Assembly (NCBI GenBank): GCA_963210315.1
Contig: OY723282.1
Location: 1,116,001-1,180,000 of the forward strand
Direction of reading: 5' to 3'
Length of the DNA stretch: 64,000 bases
Source of the DNA: Rhynchopus euleeides
Taxonomy: Eukaryota > Euglenozoa > Diplonemea > Diplonemida > Diplonemidae
Shown here: positions 55,603 through 64,000 of the stretch, one piece after another
Numbering within the stretch: position 1 is the first letter of the stretch
Layout of the letters: every line of letters begins with the position of its first letter
Program-made: the position numbers and the translations under genes
Notes under the pieces: generated by a model
Seen by the model: the letters and a program-made list of their open reading frames with translations, nothing else
Database searches by the model: none
Told to the model about the DNA's origin: nothing

Positions 55603-55785
55603 AGACCCCCGATGGATTTTCAGGAAACCACTGCGCATACTTACAAAATCAGCGCGTGAAATTTTTTTTCACACCCCCCCCAAAAAATGTACCTCATCAT
55701 GAGCCCCGTTTTTTTCTTGATGATCGGGAAAACACTGGAAACATGGGATGTTTTAGCTTTTTTTTTTCCGCACACTCGTGTGAGC

Positions 55786-56996
55786 CAGGGTATAAGATAG
55801 ACTTTTTTTCTGGCGCCGTTTTCCGGTTTTTCTGGTTTTGAAAATTTTTCGCGCGCGCCTTCGGCGCGCGCGACCCGCGCAAACCCTCCCAGAATCTGAG
55901 AGGGCCCGGTGCCTGCGCGCGTCCTGTCGTACTGAGGCTGCTTGGTGGGGCAGGCGCAGCAGCTGCTTTGAAAGTTTGGACTCTCGGCCAAAAAAGGTCT
56001 GGTGCAATGTTTTTACGCAGGGGGGGTCTGGGGGGCGGAGCCCCCCAGCCGCCGGAGGCCACGGTAGTGAACATCTGTTCCCTACAGTCTGGATTCGCTT
56101 GTAAGTAGGAAGGCTTCGCTGTATCGCAGCCCGGCCAGCAGGAGATCACTGGTCCTTGAGGGTTCAACCTTCAGGGTGGAGGAGGACGGGGGAGCGACCA
56201 CTCGTGATAGGTGTGCGTTGTGGGTGGAGTGGGTGCACGACAGAATGGCCAAAGGGTCCACGAGATCTCTGCACACATTCCGTTGTCGAGGAGATGGGCA
56301 CCTAGCTGTGACGACAGGCAACAAACAAATCTCATCTGTTAGTTGCCCCCAATAGGCTTGGCGACCTTCAAGACTGCTTGAAAGTCGTTCGTGTTCTCGT
56401 CTCAGCCCTCCAGACAAGCAGATCTGTCTCGAGTTGGTGGGCTGTCGCCATGTATTCGATGGCACCGAGTGACGCTGCACAGAGGCAGACGACACGGTGA
56501 ACTCCAGCGGAGGTTACCCTACCTCCGCTGGAGTACACCGTGTGTCTCCCATGAGTCTCAACTAGCGGGAGTCTTAGCGTAAATTAGCTGGAAAATAGAC
56601 TCCCGTATCCAGTACAGACTGCAGTCTTAGACTCCCTCTTAGACATGGTGGCTGGAGTCCACCATGTGTGCACCTTCAAAACAGAAGAGACCTGCATGAC
56701 GAGGGCATCACCACCCACCGGGCCACCCTAAAAAAAAACATCACCACCCACCGGGCCACCCGCTAGGTCCATTTTTTCTTCTCCGCTTCTCTGCCTTCTT
56801 TGGACTATTTGAGCTCTGTGCGGATCACGATGGGGTCACTTTCTATTTTTTTATGGCGTTTTTTCTGACTGTTTTACTGTCCCAAAGTCACAAAAAAAAC
56901 GCCGAAAATGAGATCGACCTTTTTTTTTCTTCAGAAACCGGGAACCGGGAAACCCTGGTTTTGAAAACCGGAAAACCAGACCTATCTTATCCCCTG
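55786..56996. mobile_element. Non-autonomous hAT element, copy C (1211 bp)
   Basis: Ends CAGGGTATAAGATAG (55786) and CTATCTTATCCCCTG (to 56996), flanked by the 8-bp duplication GTGTGAGC (55778-55785, 56997-57004). It keeps the full internal hairpin (about 56491-56548) and a complete GC-hairpin repeat (56018-56074). A private tandem duplication of CATCACCACCCACCGGGCCA lies at about 56706-56762. Confidence 0.92.
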
Positions 56997-59900
56997 GTGT
57001 GAGCAGAAAGTCACCCACCACAGCAAGCATCCAAACGTGCTCTATACACTAACCCCACCCTTCATCAGGCTCAGGGTGTGATTATCACTTCAGGGTTTGT
57101 GTGTAGAAGCGTCAACGCATCAACAAACAAAATACAGGCTAAGAGCGGTTGCTGCTGAATGGTGAAGTGACTTTTGGCTCCGAACGAACGTACGAAATAT
57201 GGGGGGTACCAACTGCGCTAGCAAAGCTTGGAATGCTGTTGTGTTTCCCCCCAACGCCTCTGATAGGCCCCGCCGATTCTTTCCCCACTTTCTTCTGTAG
57301 GCTGTGCGTGTCGGCACGGCGCCTGGAGTGCATGCGATTTGCGTCCTCAGATCAGGCTGCGACTTCTATCCCCTTCGCGACCCTTCCTTTTACACCCCCC
57401 CCCCCCCCCCTTACCCCCTGCCCTTTCTGCGGCAGCACGAAAGTCATGAAAGAATGCTCCCCACCACTCCCTCCAGAATGACAAAGGCTAGGGCCCTATC
57501 TAACCAGCCCTGCTTTTATTTTGACGATGCACGAGACGCGTCTCAAAAGCCCCCCCTCCCCCATCTCGCGGGGGGGGGGGGGGTTAGTTTCTTATTATTT
57601 ACCCCCCCCCCACCACGGTGTTGCGGTCCAACCACCAGGGCCACTGACAGACAACTCCCATTGTGTATTGTTACACCTAAGGTGGAGTGGGTGGGGGAGG
57701 GGCGGGGGTGGGGGCACTGCTCTTCTTTTTTGGTCAAAAGACAGACCTCCTCAAAGCAACGCTTGCGGTGGGGGGGAAGTGCTTTTGTTTTGCCATCCGA
57801 CAATGTCGAGCGAAAGGATGTCGTCCTCGGGGGTCTTTCGCTACGGGGTGATCGTCAGTGCAATAACGAAGCATAACGACCAGCGGAGACCCCCCTAGTT
57901 TACCTTTTCTTCCATTTCACCACCCACCCACCCACCCACCCCCCGGCGTTTTGCCACAAACAGACAATACAGCAGTTCCCCCCCCCCCCCCCCCATCTTC
58001 TTTGATTTCGTTAATCGCACGAATTTGCCGATTTGGCTCTGCGGTTCGCCCACACCGCGAGGGGGTTGTGTGTGCGGAAAAGAGTCGCTGGCCATCACGA
58101 AGGCAATATCTTCCCCCTCAGAGAGGGATGCTTTATTTATACAATTCGGGTGGGTCTTTGCCATGTGCCAAACTGTGACAACAAACAATTTGCCATATAT
58201 TTTGTGGATTCACATGTTGCTGCACTTCTGAGCGAAGCCACCCAAGACCCTTTATCCTACTGACGCATCCCATCTCCCACTCTCGCGTGCATGCTGCATG
58301 GTGACACGGGCAATTCAACAGAGCCTTGTTGCGACCCTCATTGCAGGAAAGCGGTCTCCAGTGGCACAGTCCCGCAAGGTGAGGTGAAATATTTTTCTGG
58401 TTTGATTGATTTTTGATTGCTTCGAGCAGGCTCGTAGCTTCCGGGAGTGTTCGCACACAGCAGGCGTACGGCATACCCGTTTCATGGCGCTGCCCTTTCC
58501 CCCCCTTTATTTCCCCCGGACGCCGTATGCCACCGTCAATTGTCTGATCCACCTTTCCACCCCTCAGGCTGCTGAAGCCGTTGAATCTCTCCCACTCACC
58601 CCTCCTGCTGCCCTCCCCATTCATGAACCATCCCTACCCTTTTGCTGAGGCAACAGCTGTGCCTGCCAAAAAGATAAGGCGTTGTTTGTGCGCCGGGTGA
58701 ACAAACCTCACGTGTTTTGCCTGATGAAGGTTGGTGTGATTGTGCGCGCAGTCATAGCAACAAGGCAAGGTAGATTGTGTTTGTCACCCAAAGCGCTGCC
58801 AACTACCTTTTTCACTGTGACAAGCTTTCTTCTTGTTGTGTGTGAAAAAGGATTGCCCAACAAAGCCAAGCGCAATGCATGCAAGACTTGCAAGGCACGT
58901 CTGGTGATGTAATTATGTAATGGTGGTTCATCCCTGTGGTTTTGCACCGATTACTATGGCCGTGATGGAAAGGTAGAGGCGATGCCATTTCCGGATTGCT
59001 TTGTTGTCCAAGGCGAACAATCCATCAAGTCTTCTGGCTGCTTGGCACAAGCCAGGGCAGGCTGTCCTCACCTCACAGGCCAGTTGTTTCGGCAAGCCTT
59101 CCGGGGTGCCGAAACCAAAGGAGTCTACCTTTGCTGCCAATAGCACGGCCAAAGGAAATCGTTCAAAACCACGACCCAAGAATCACAGCTGTATGTGTAT
59201 GCAATCTCGTCCGTTTTGCCCCATGGGACCTTCACCACCCCCTTTTGTGTTGGACTGAGCAGTGTGACACCCCTACGGTGCGTTCCGCTCATTTATATTC
59301 ACTTTAGAGGCGAATGCCCTTCCCCTCCCTCACCCCGGGCTGTTTCATGACCGGCAAGCGCTTTGTGACTCTGCGACGGGGTGGGGGTGGGGTGTTCCCG
59401 CGGCTTGCCCTTGTTTCACTACACCACACGCACCATGCGGGCCACTCATGGGCGTCCCCCCCCCCCCCCCCCCCACCCCTCACCCACGACACACCCTCCC
59501 TTGTGCACCCCTGTGGGGACGCGATTCGCATCCTCACACAACCGCAGTTCGGAAAATTTCCGAAAATCCCACACACACACACACACAAGCCCTCAAGACT
59601 CTTGGAGCGGCCTGACTATTTAGTGTCTTTGTCGCAGCAAGGGGGCGATATATACCGCTTTTTTATTGATTTCACGTGTCAGTGTTTGACTTTTTCGCAA
59701 CTTCATTTCTTCCTTTTCTCCCTCTCCAACCCCACCCGTGACACCACCAGGGTTTAGCTAGCCCTGGTCCGATTATCCCCGGTTCTTCGCTGAAGAGACG
59801 CGGCCGGGGGGAGGGGTACGAAGAGTACGCGTCGAAACCGGTGTCACGTCGTGTTGGGGAATCCTTCGGGAGTGCGATACTGAAGGGGAGGTGCTACTGC

Positions 59901-60006
59901 CCGTGCAGGGCGACACCGCCTTAAAACTTCATAACCACACACACACACGCCACTCTGCTCAGGGACCCCCCCCCCCCCCCGGGCCTACCCCCTCTCCCCT
60001 GGAAAC
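56997..60006. other. Intergenic region upstream of the tail-anchored protein gene
   Basis: No firm gene in 3 kb. It contains the 58683-58849 copy of the MATE-intron repeat, C/G runs near 57400, 57568, 57981 and 59456-59474, a CA run near 59570, and a C run near 59967 that ends under 30 bp before the next ATG. A minus-strand frame at 59179-58928 (RFERFPLAVLLAAKVDSFGF, then CQAARRLDGLFALDNKAIRK) has protein-like composition and may be a remnant; it is not called as a gene. Confidence 0.5.
58683..58849 (+). repeat. Intergenic copy of the MATE intron-2 repeat
   Basis: Closely matches 53392-53554, with short internal differences (an added CTTT near 58830). Confidence 0.88.
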
Positions 60007-62964
60007 ATGGCGGAGCCGGACACAGACCTCAGCGCGTCCGCCTGCATCCCCGATGCCGGCATCGCTGATGTAACCATTGCCATGAGCGACAGCGGGCGCA
60101 CCAACACGCCGACCGCACCCTCGCTCCCCGCAGAGGCCACCCCCTCACCCACCCGCCAGGCAGACCCGCTCGAAGCATCGCTGGGCTGCGACACGTCCGA
60201 CCTCCATACCGCACCGGAGGCCACGTCTGCCTCGCCAGACGGATCCCCGGTGTCGTCAGATCGCGCCGCCGCCGCCAGGGCTGCCACCGCCACCACCACC
60301 ACCCCCTCCTCCTCCTCCCCCCCACCACCACCCGTCCCCGGCGTACAGGCAAGGGAGAACCCACTCCGGCAGCTCGGAGGCCAGCCGCAGGCGCTGCAGG
60401 AGGTTCCTCTGGATGCCACATCGCGGAAGCGAGCCCGGCGTGTCACCTTTGACGACGGGGTTGATGTGTTCGCCCTGCCGCTGGCAGGGGCGGGGGATGG
60501 GGACCCCTGCGGGGATGTGCCAGCTTCACCACACTCGCCTTCACGCCGGAGGGTCCGGCGTGGGTCGCACGGGGGGCGGGGCGGGGCAGGCGCGCCTATG
60601 CAACGTCCCACCGCGCCACTCCCGAGCGCCGTGCAAATCGTCACCGCAACGGAGGCTAACCTGCAGCACCTCACGAAGAAGGCGGGGAGCTACGGCGCAC
60701 GTGCCTCCAACTCCTTCATCCGCAACATCCTCTTGGGTGACGAGGTGGCGGAATGGGTCAGATCGCAGGCCGCAGCCCACATTTCCATGCGGGAGCAGCA
60801 GCAAGTGGGGCACCCAGACATGCCTGGTGGGGTCGCAGCTCCCCACACAGGGTGCAGCGCTGCGCCAGCCTGCGGCAGTGGGGAGAGTTTGCAGGGCGTG
60901 GCGGTGCCGCCACCGCCGTCATCCTCGACTTCATCTAAGATGTCCAGCTGCAGGGAAGCCTCAGAGAGCGCATCCGAGAGCATCCGCTTGGTTCCGGGGA
61001 ACGGGGAGGATGGGAGCTCCCCACTCCACCCCGCTGCGGAGCAGCCACCCCCCGCCAGCAGCAGCAGCGGCAGCGGCAGCAACAGCTCTTCTAACCCCCA
61101 GCCCGGCGGGGGTGGTGACGGAAGCCCTTCCACCGGGGATGAACCCGGATCCGAGCCGCAGCACACAGACCCCCCTGGCGGGGCGAGGGGTTTGCAGCTG
61201 GGTGGCGGGGCGGAGGCAACCACCTCCAGGGGTGCTCAGCCGCACGGCCTGCAGGGGGTGGTGGTGCAGGGGGGTGGTCTGATCCCCCCCTTCCCCTCAG
61301 GCGGATTGCAGGGTGGGGATGGGTGGGGTGGCTCCCTGCATGATGCGGATGCGCTTCGAGCTGTGTATGATGAGTGCTATCTGACCTGTTCCTCGGCATC
61401 GTCGGATTTGTCTGATGTTAGCTCCTCCTCCGCTGGGTCGTCGCTCTCTGAGTTGGATTATATTCATTCCAGCCGCGAGGCGCTGCGGGAGAAGGAGCAG
61501 GCTTCACAGCAAAGGAAGACCGCAAAGCGGAAGCAGAGGAAAATCGACGCAGGGCTGACCCCCCGCTCCGACGCGCCGGGCCCCCGGCTGCATTGGATGC
61601 AGGGCGTGTGGGAGACTGCCAACGGTCAGCCCCTCACCCTCGTCGGGGATGTGGTTCACTTCTGGTCGACCGATCATGCCATTTTCCTCAACACAGAGGT
61701 GATATCCGTGAGGGATAGGTCGTCATACCACGCGTCGCTCCGACCCGCAGGGGCGGCACGCCTTGCTGCAACAAGCTTCTCCCCGTCATTTGGAATGGAG
61801 ACCGATAGGGAGGATATGCTGCGGCAGCTGACGCGTGGTGTGGCAGAGAGGTCTCCTCTGAGCCCTGTCCTCAGCCCTGTGATGTCACCGCTCGGGGCGT
61901 CGCTTTCGATCTCCGGGAAGGACTGTTTTCTCGGGGCGAGCGCCATATCAGCGGTGCCGGGGTCGAAGCGTCAGGAGTATCAAACCCAACGAAGGGTTGT
62001 GATGTCAAGCTTCCTCGACGAGACAGTCCTGCCGAAGAAGCGAGGTGGGGGAGGGGCTGCAGCGGAGAGCGGTCGGCCCTCCGGCGGCGCCCCTGCGGGG
62101 CAGCCGCCTGCGTCTCTTCCTGAGCTCTGTGAGGAGGCCCTCGCTCTGCAGCGGAGCCAGCCGAATTTCTTCTCGAGAATTTTCTCCGTGGAGTGGAGCG
62201 ATAAAGACGTCTGGACCCGCCCGCTCGACCCCTTCACAACGCCTCTCCCCGTGGTGACCTACACCGACGGGTCGTATGTCCGGAAGCAGTTCCAGAGGGC
62301 GTCACTCCGGGCACCCTCCAGAAAGTTTTTGGGGAAGACCGCTGTTGTGAAGTCGCTGCACCCCACAGAGCCCTCCCTTGTCGAGCTCCACTTCGTCGAC
62401 CCAGACCTCCGCAGGGAACAGGAGGAGGAGCGGCTGGGCAGCAGCGGTGGAGGCGGAGGCGGCACTGCCCAGAGCGAGAACCCCTTGGAGGCCCTGGGGG
62501 TGGTGGGGGAGGCAGAGGGGGGTGGGGCTGCGCCCAACGGCACGGCAGAGGCGGCGCGGCGCTGCCGCAGCAGCAGCGAAGCTTCGGAGGGCGGCGGTGG
62601 CAGCGACGTGCCTCGGCTGGAGGCAAAAGTGTGGTGGCCGACAACCGCGTTTGAGCCGGTCATCCCGCCGCTGCATCGGAAGAAGCGGGGTGACGCCACA
62701 ACACCCCCTGAGGGCAACGGCGGTGCTGACAAGTCGGGCGCATCTCCAGAGAATGCCTCGGGTGACACCGCAGCAGCCCGCGGGGGCAAGGGGGGCCAGG
62801 GGGGCGCCGTCCGGAAGAGGAGTGCTGGAGGTGGCGGTGTCGACGCATCCCCAGTTAAGAAGCGGAAGGGCTGGTCAGACGGGCAGCAGCAGTGCGCCTT
62901 TGCCCTGGGATGCCTTGTGGCTGCGATAGTGACGATCGGGGTTGTGGTGCTCTTGCTGTCCTGA
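60007..62964 (+). CDS. Large disordered, tail-anchored protein with RVxF motif, unknown function
   Basis: 985 residues from an ATG in good context (AAACATGGCG), single exon. Most of the protein is low-complexity and probably disordered (Pro, Ser, Gly, Ala runs). The sequence KRARRVTFDDGVDVF (141-155) fits the PP1-docking RVxF rule (RVTF, 145-148, with basic residues before and acidic after). Two ordered-looking blocks occur: about 529-590 (HWMQGVWETANGQPLTLVGD, then HFWSTDHAIFLNTEV) and about 740-805 (WSDKDVWTRPLDPFTTPLPV, then VVKSLHPTEPSLVELHFVDP). SP-rich SPLSPVLSPVMSPLG lies between. The last 23 residues (CAFALGCLVAAIVTIGVVVL) form one membrane helix with almost nothing after it, the layout of a tail-anchored protein of the ER, nuclear or mitochondrial membrane. 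Basic SPVKKRKGW precedes it. The family is not recognised. Confidence 0.75.
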   Translation: MAEPDTDLSASACIPDAGIADVTIAMSDSGRTNTPTAPSLPAEATPSPTRQADPLEASLGCDTSDLHTAPEATSASPDGSPVSSDRAAAARAATATTTTPSSSSPPPPPVPGVQARENPLRQLGGQPQALQEVPLDATSRKRARRVTFDDGVDVFALPLAGAGDGDPCGDVPASPHSPSRRRVRRGSHGGRGGAGAPMQRPTAPLPSAVQIVTATEANLQHLTKKAGSYGARASNSFIRNILLGDEVAEWVRSQAAAHISMREQQQVGHPDMPGGVAAPHTGCSAAPACGSGESLQGVAVPPPPSSSTSSKMSSCREASESASESIRLVPGNGEDGSSPLHPAAEQPPPASSSSGSGSNSSSNPQPGGGGDGSPSTGDEPGSEPQHTDPPGGARGLQLGGGAEATTSRGAQPHGLQGVVVQGGGLIPPFPSGGLQGGDGWGGSLHDADALRAVYDECYLTCSSASSDLSDVSSSSAGSSLSELDYIHSSREALREKEQASQQRKTAKRKQRKIDAGLTPRSDAPGPRLHWMQGVWETANGQPLTLVGDVVHFWSTDHAIFLNTEVISVRDRSSYHASLRPAGAARLAATSFSPSFGMETDREDMLRQLTRGVAERSPLSPVLSPVMSPLGASLSISGKDCFLGASAISAVPGSKRQEYQTQRRVVMSSFLDETVLPKKRGGGGAAAESGRPSGGAPAGQPPASLPELCEEALALQRSQPNFFSRIFSVEWSDKDVWTRPLDPFTTPLPVVTYTDGSYVRKQFQRASLRAPSRKFLGKTAVVKSLHPTEPSLVELHFVDPDLRREQEEERLGSSGGGGGGTAQSENPLEALGVVGEAEGGGAAPNGTAEAARRCRSSSEASEGGGGSDVPRLEAKVWWPTTAFEPVIPPLHRKKRGDATTPPEGNGGADKSGASPENASGDTAAARGGKGGQGGAVRKRSAGGGGVDASPVKKRKGWSDGQQQCAFALGCLVAAIVTIGVVVLLLS

Positions 62965-64000
62965 GGGATGGATGGGTGGGTGGGTGGACATATTTCCGGG
63001 GGGTTGGTCCAGACGACATCTGTCGATCGGCCCACCAGTCCAGACACCCGCTCCAACTGTTGCTCCTAGCCCCCCCCCCTGCTTTGGGGTTGGGGCGGTC
63101 CGCCGTGGTGGCTCGGTCTTTCGGACACTGCCCCTCCCGGGGCAGGGCAGTTCCTTCCTTCCAAGCAAGCAGAGAGTTGCTTCTTTCTTTTTTTTTGGTT
63201 TCTATTTGTTTGATATTTTTTTATGGTGTTTCTCGCAATCGGCGAATAGCCCCTGGCCATTTCATGCCACTGCACAGAGGGGGTTCGACACAGCCTTGAT
63301 ACACATTCTCGAGGAGCTGGATCTGCACGACACAAATCAAGGGAAAAAATGCCGCGCCCTGGTGACAGGGCAGGGGCGTGTGTCGGGGCATGGATGGCGG
63401 GGTGTCATTGTGTATCATTATTCGCGTCGAGATAGATTTGGCCGCCTCTGCGCTCCCCTGTGGACGGGTGCTCTGCACATCCCGACCCCCTCTGGCAAGA
63501 GGGGTCCCACACACACAGCCCACCTCTCTATGCAATGCTTTACTTTTATCGGGTTTTGTGTCACCCCTCCAGTGGGCCACACCCCACCCCCAGCACAACC
63601 TGCGCACACAACAGCGGCATAGGCCATTGTATTTTGGTTCTGTTCTGTCTCTTCGTCTGTTCATTTTTCGTTCAGCTTGTTCAAACCCTGTGCCTGGAAC
63701 TTTGTCCAAAAAATATCACGTTTTCGCACAAGGCAAAAAATGGTCAAAAAATCCGAAAATCGGGTTTGTAGGGTGTAGGTCCCCTGTCTGAAAATGCAAA
63801 ATATGGCCCCGCAGGTGCCCCCAGAGTGATTTAAAATTGGAAAATCGACATTTTCCACCTACGGGAAATCCCCCAAAATAGGGGGTCCCCAGTCACGAAC
63901 CCCAAAAAAATGTCCCGCGCGCCTCTAAGGCACTCTGGATTTTTATTATGTCATCCAGATGTCACATCTGGGTCCAGGAACACCGGTTTTTGGCCTCAGG
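62965..64000. other. 3' flank, intergenic
   Basis: No supported gene. GGGTGGGTGG directly follows the stop. Bases 63257-63306 weakly repeat part of 7996-8040. From about 63700 to the end the DNA becomes AT-balanced with words like AAAATCGGG, similar in style to the satellite at 32.3-33.6 kb, but no clear unit is seen. Confidence 0.5.

Noticed and set aside
56082..56495. 137-codon minus-strand frame conserved in hAT copies B and C
   Set aside because: The frame is changed in copy A by a small insertion and has no recognised transposase motif; conservation is explained by recent copying.
57149..57481. 110-codon plus-strand frame beginning MLLNGEVTFGSERTYEIWG
   Set aside because: The start looks protein-like but it runs into poly-Pro from a C tract, with no donor site or family match.
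60029..62676. Large open frames opposite and overlapping the 985-residue gene
   Set aside because: They mirror the GC-rich codon bias of the plus-strand gene and are Arg/Pro-rich.
1..64000. tRNA or rRNA genes
   Set aside because: No GTTCGA-type T-loop with matching acceptor arms, and no rRNA-like conserved words, were found on reading both strands.

Overview
The window is nuclear DNA from an intron-bearing unicellular eukaryote. Five genes are split by introns of 134 to 405 bp that nearly all start GTATG and end in AG. The gene set includes a calcium-dependent protein kinase, a flagellar-type docking-domain kinase and a MATE exporter. Genes are GC-rich and far apart. The spaces between them hold long poly-C/poly-G runs, CA, TC and GC microsatellites, and mobile elements. 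I cannot assign a species. A CDPK with four EF-hands points to a protist or alga (alveolate, chromerid or green lineage, or another group with CDPKs), not an animal or fungus.

Layout. 1-7.6 kb: a CDPK, a WD40 protein and a secreted cysteine-rich protein. 8.7-11 kb: a decayed element broken by a MITE, then a decayed minus-strand transposase-like gene. 11.6-12.2 kb: a small BART-like protein. 13.3-14.5 kb: first copy of a non-autonomous hAT family. 15.5-17.3 kb: a kinase with an N-terminal RIIa-like docking domain. 18.9-19.5 kb: a very small one-pass membrane protein. 20.8-23.5 kb: a 2.6-kb hAT-type element with a nested TA-type MITE. 26.6-27.3 kb: palindromes and GC-hairpin repeats. 27.8-31.8 kb: an apparently intact two-gene DNA transposon with about 250-bp inverted ends. 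32.3-33.6 kb: tandem satellite units. 35.1-36.2 kb: second hAT copy. 36-50 kb: gene-poor, with a foldback element at 42.2-44.0 kb. 50.1-54.2 kb: a GNAT acetyltransferase, a WD40 pseudogene and a MATE transporter. 55.8-57.0 kb: third hAT copy. 60-63 kb: a 985-residue tail-anchored protein with a possible PP1-docking motif.

The host genes look like unrelated single genes, mostly on the plus strand, with no sign of operons. Signalling (two kinases, BART-like protein, WD40, PP1-docking candidate) and membrane or secretory functions dominate. The least explained content is mobile DNA. Six insertions can be delimited by target-site duplications (8, 8, 8, 8, 7 and 2-3 bp), and two more by inverted ends. 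The 3.98-kb element at 27833-31813 is the best candidate for an undescribed system: its two intact genes do not match a family I can name.
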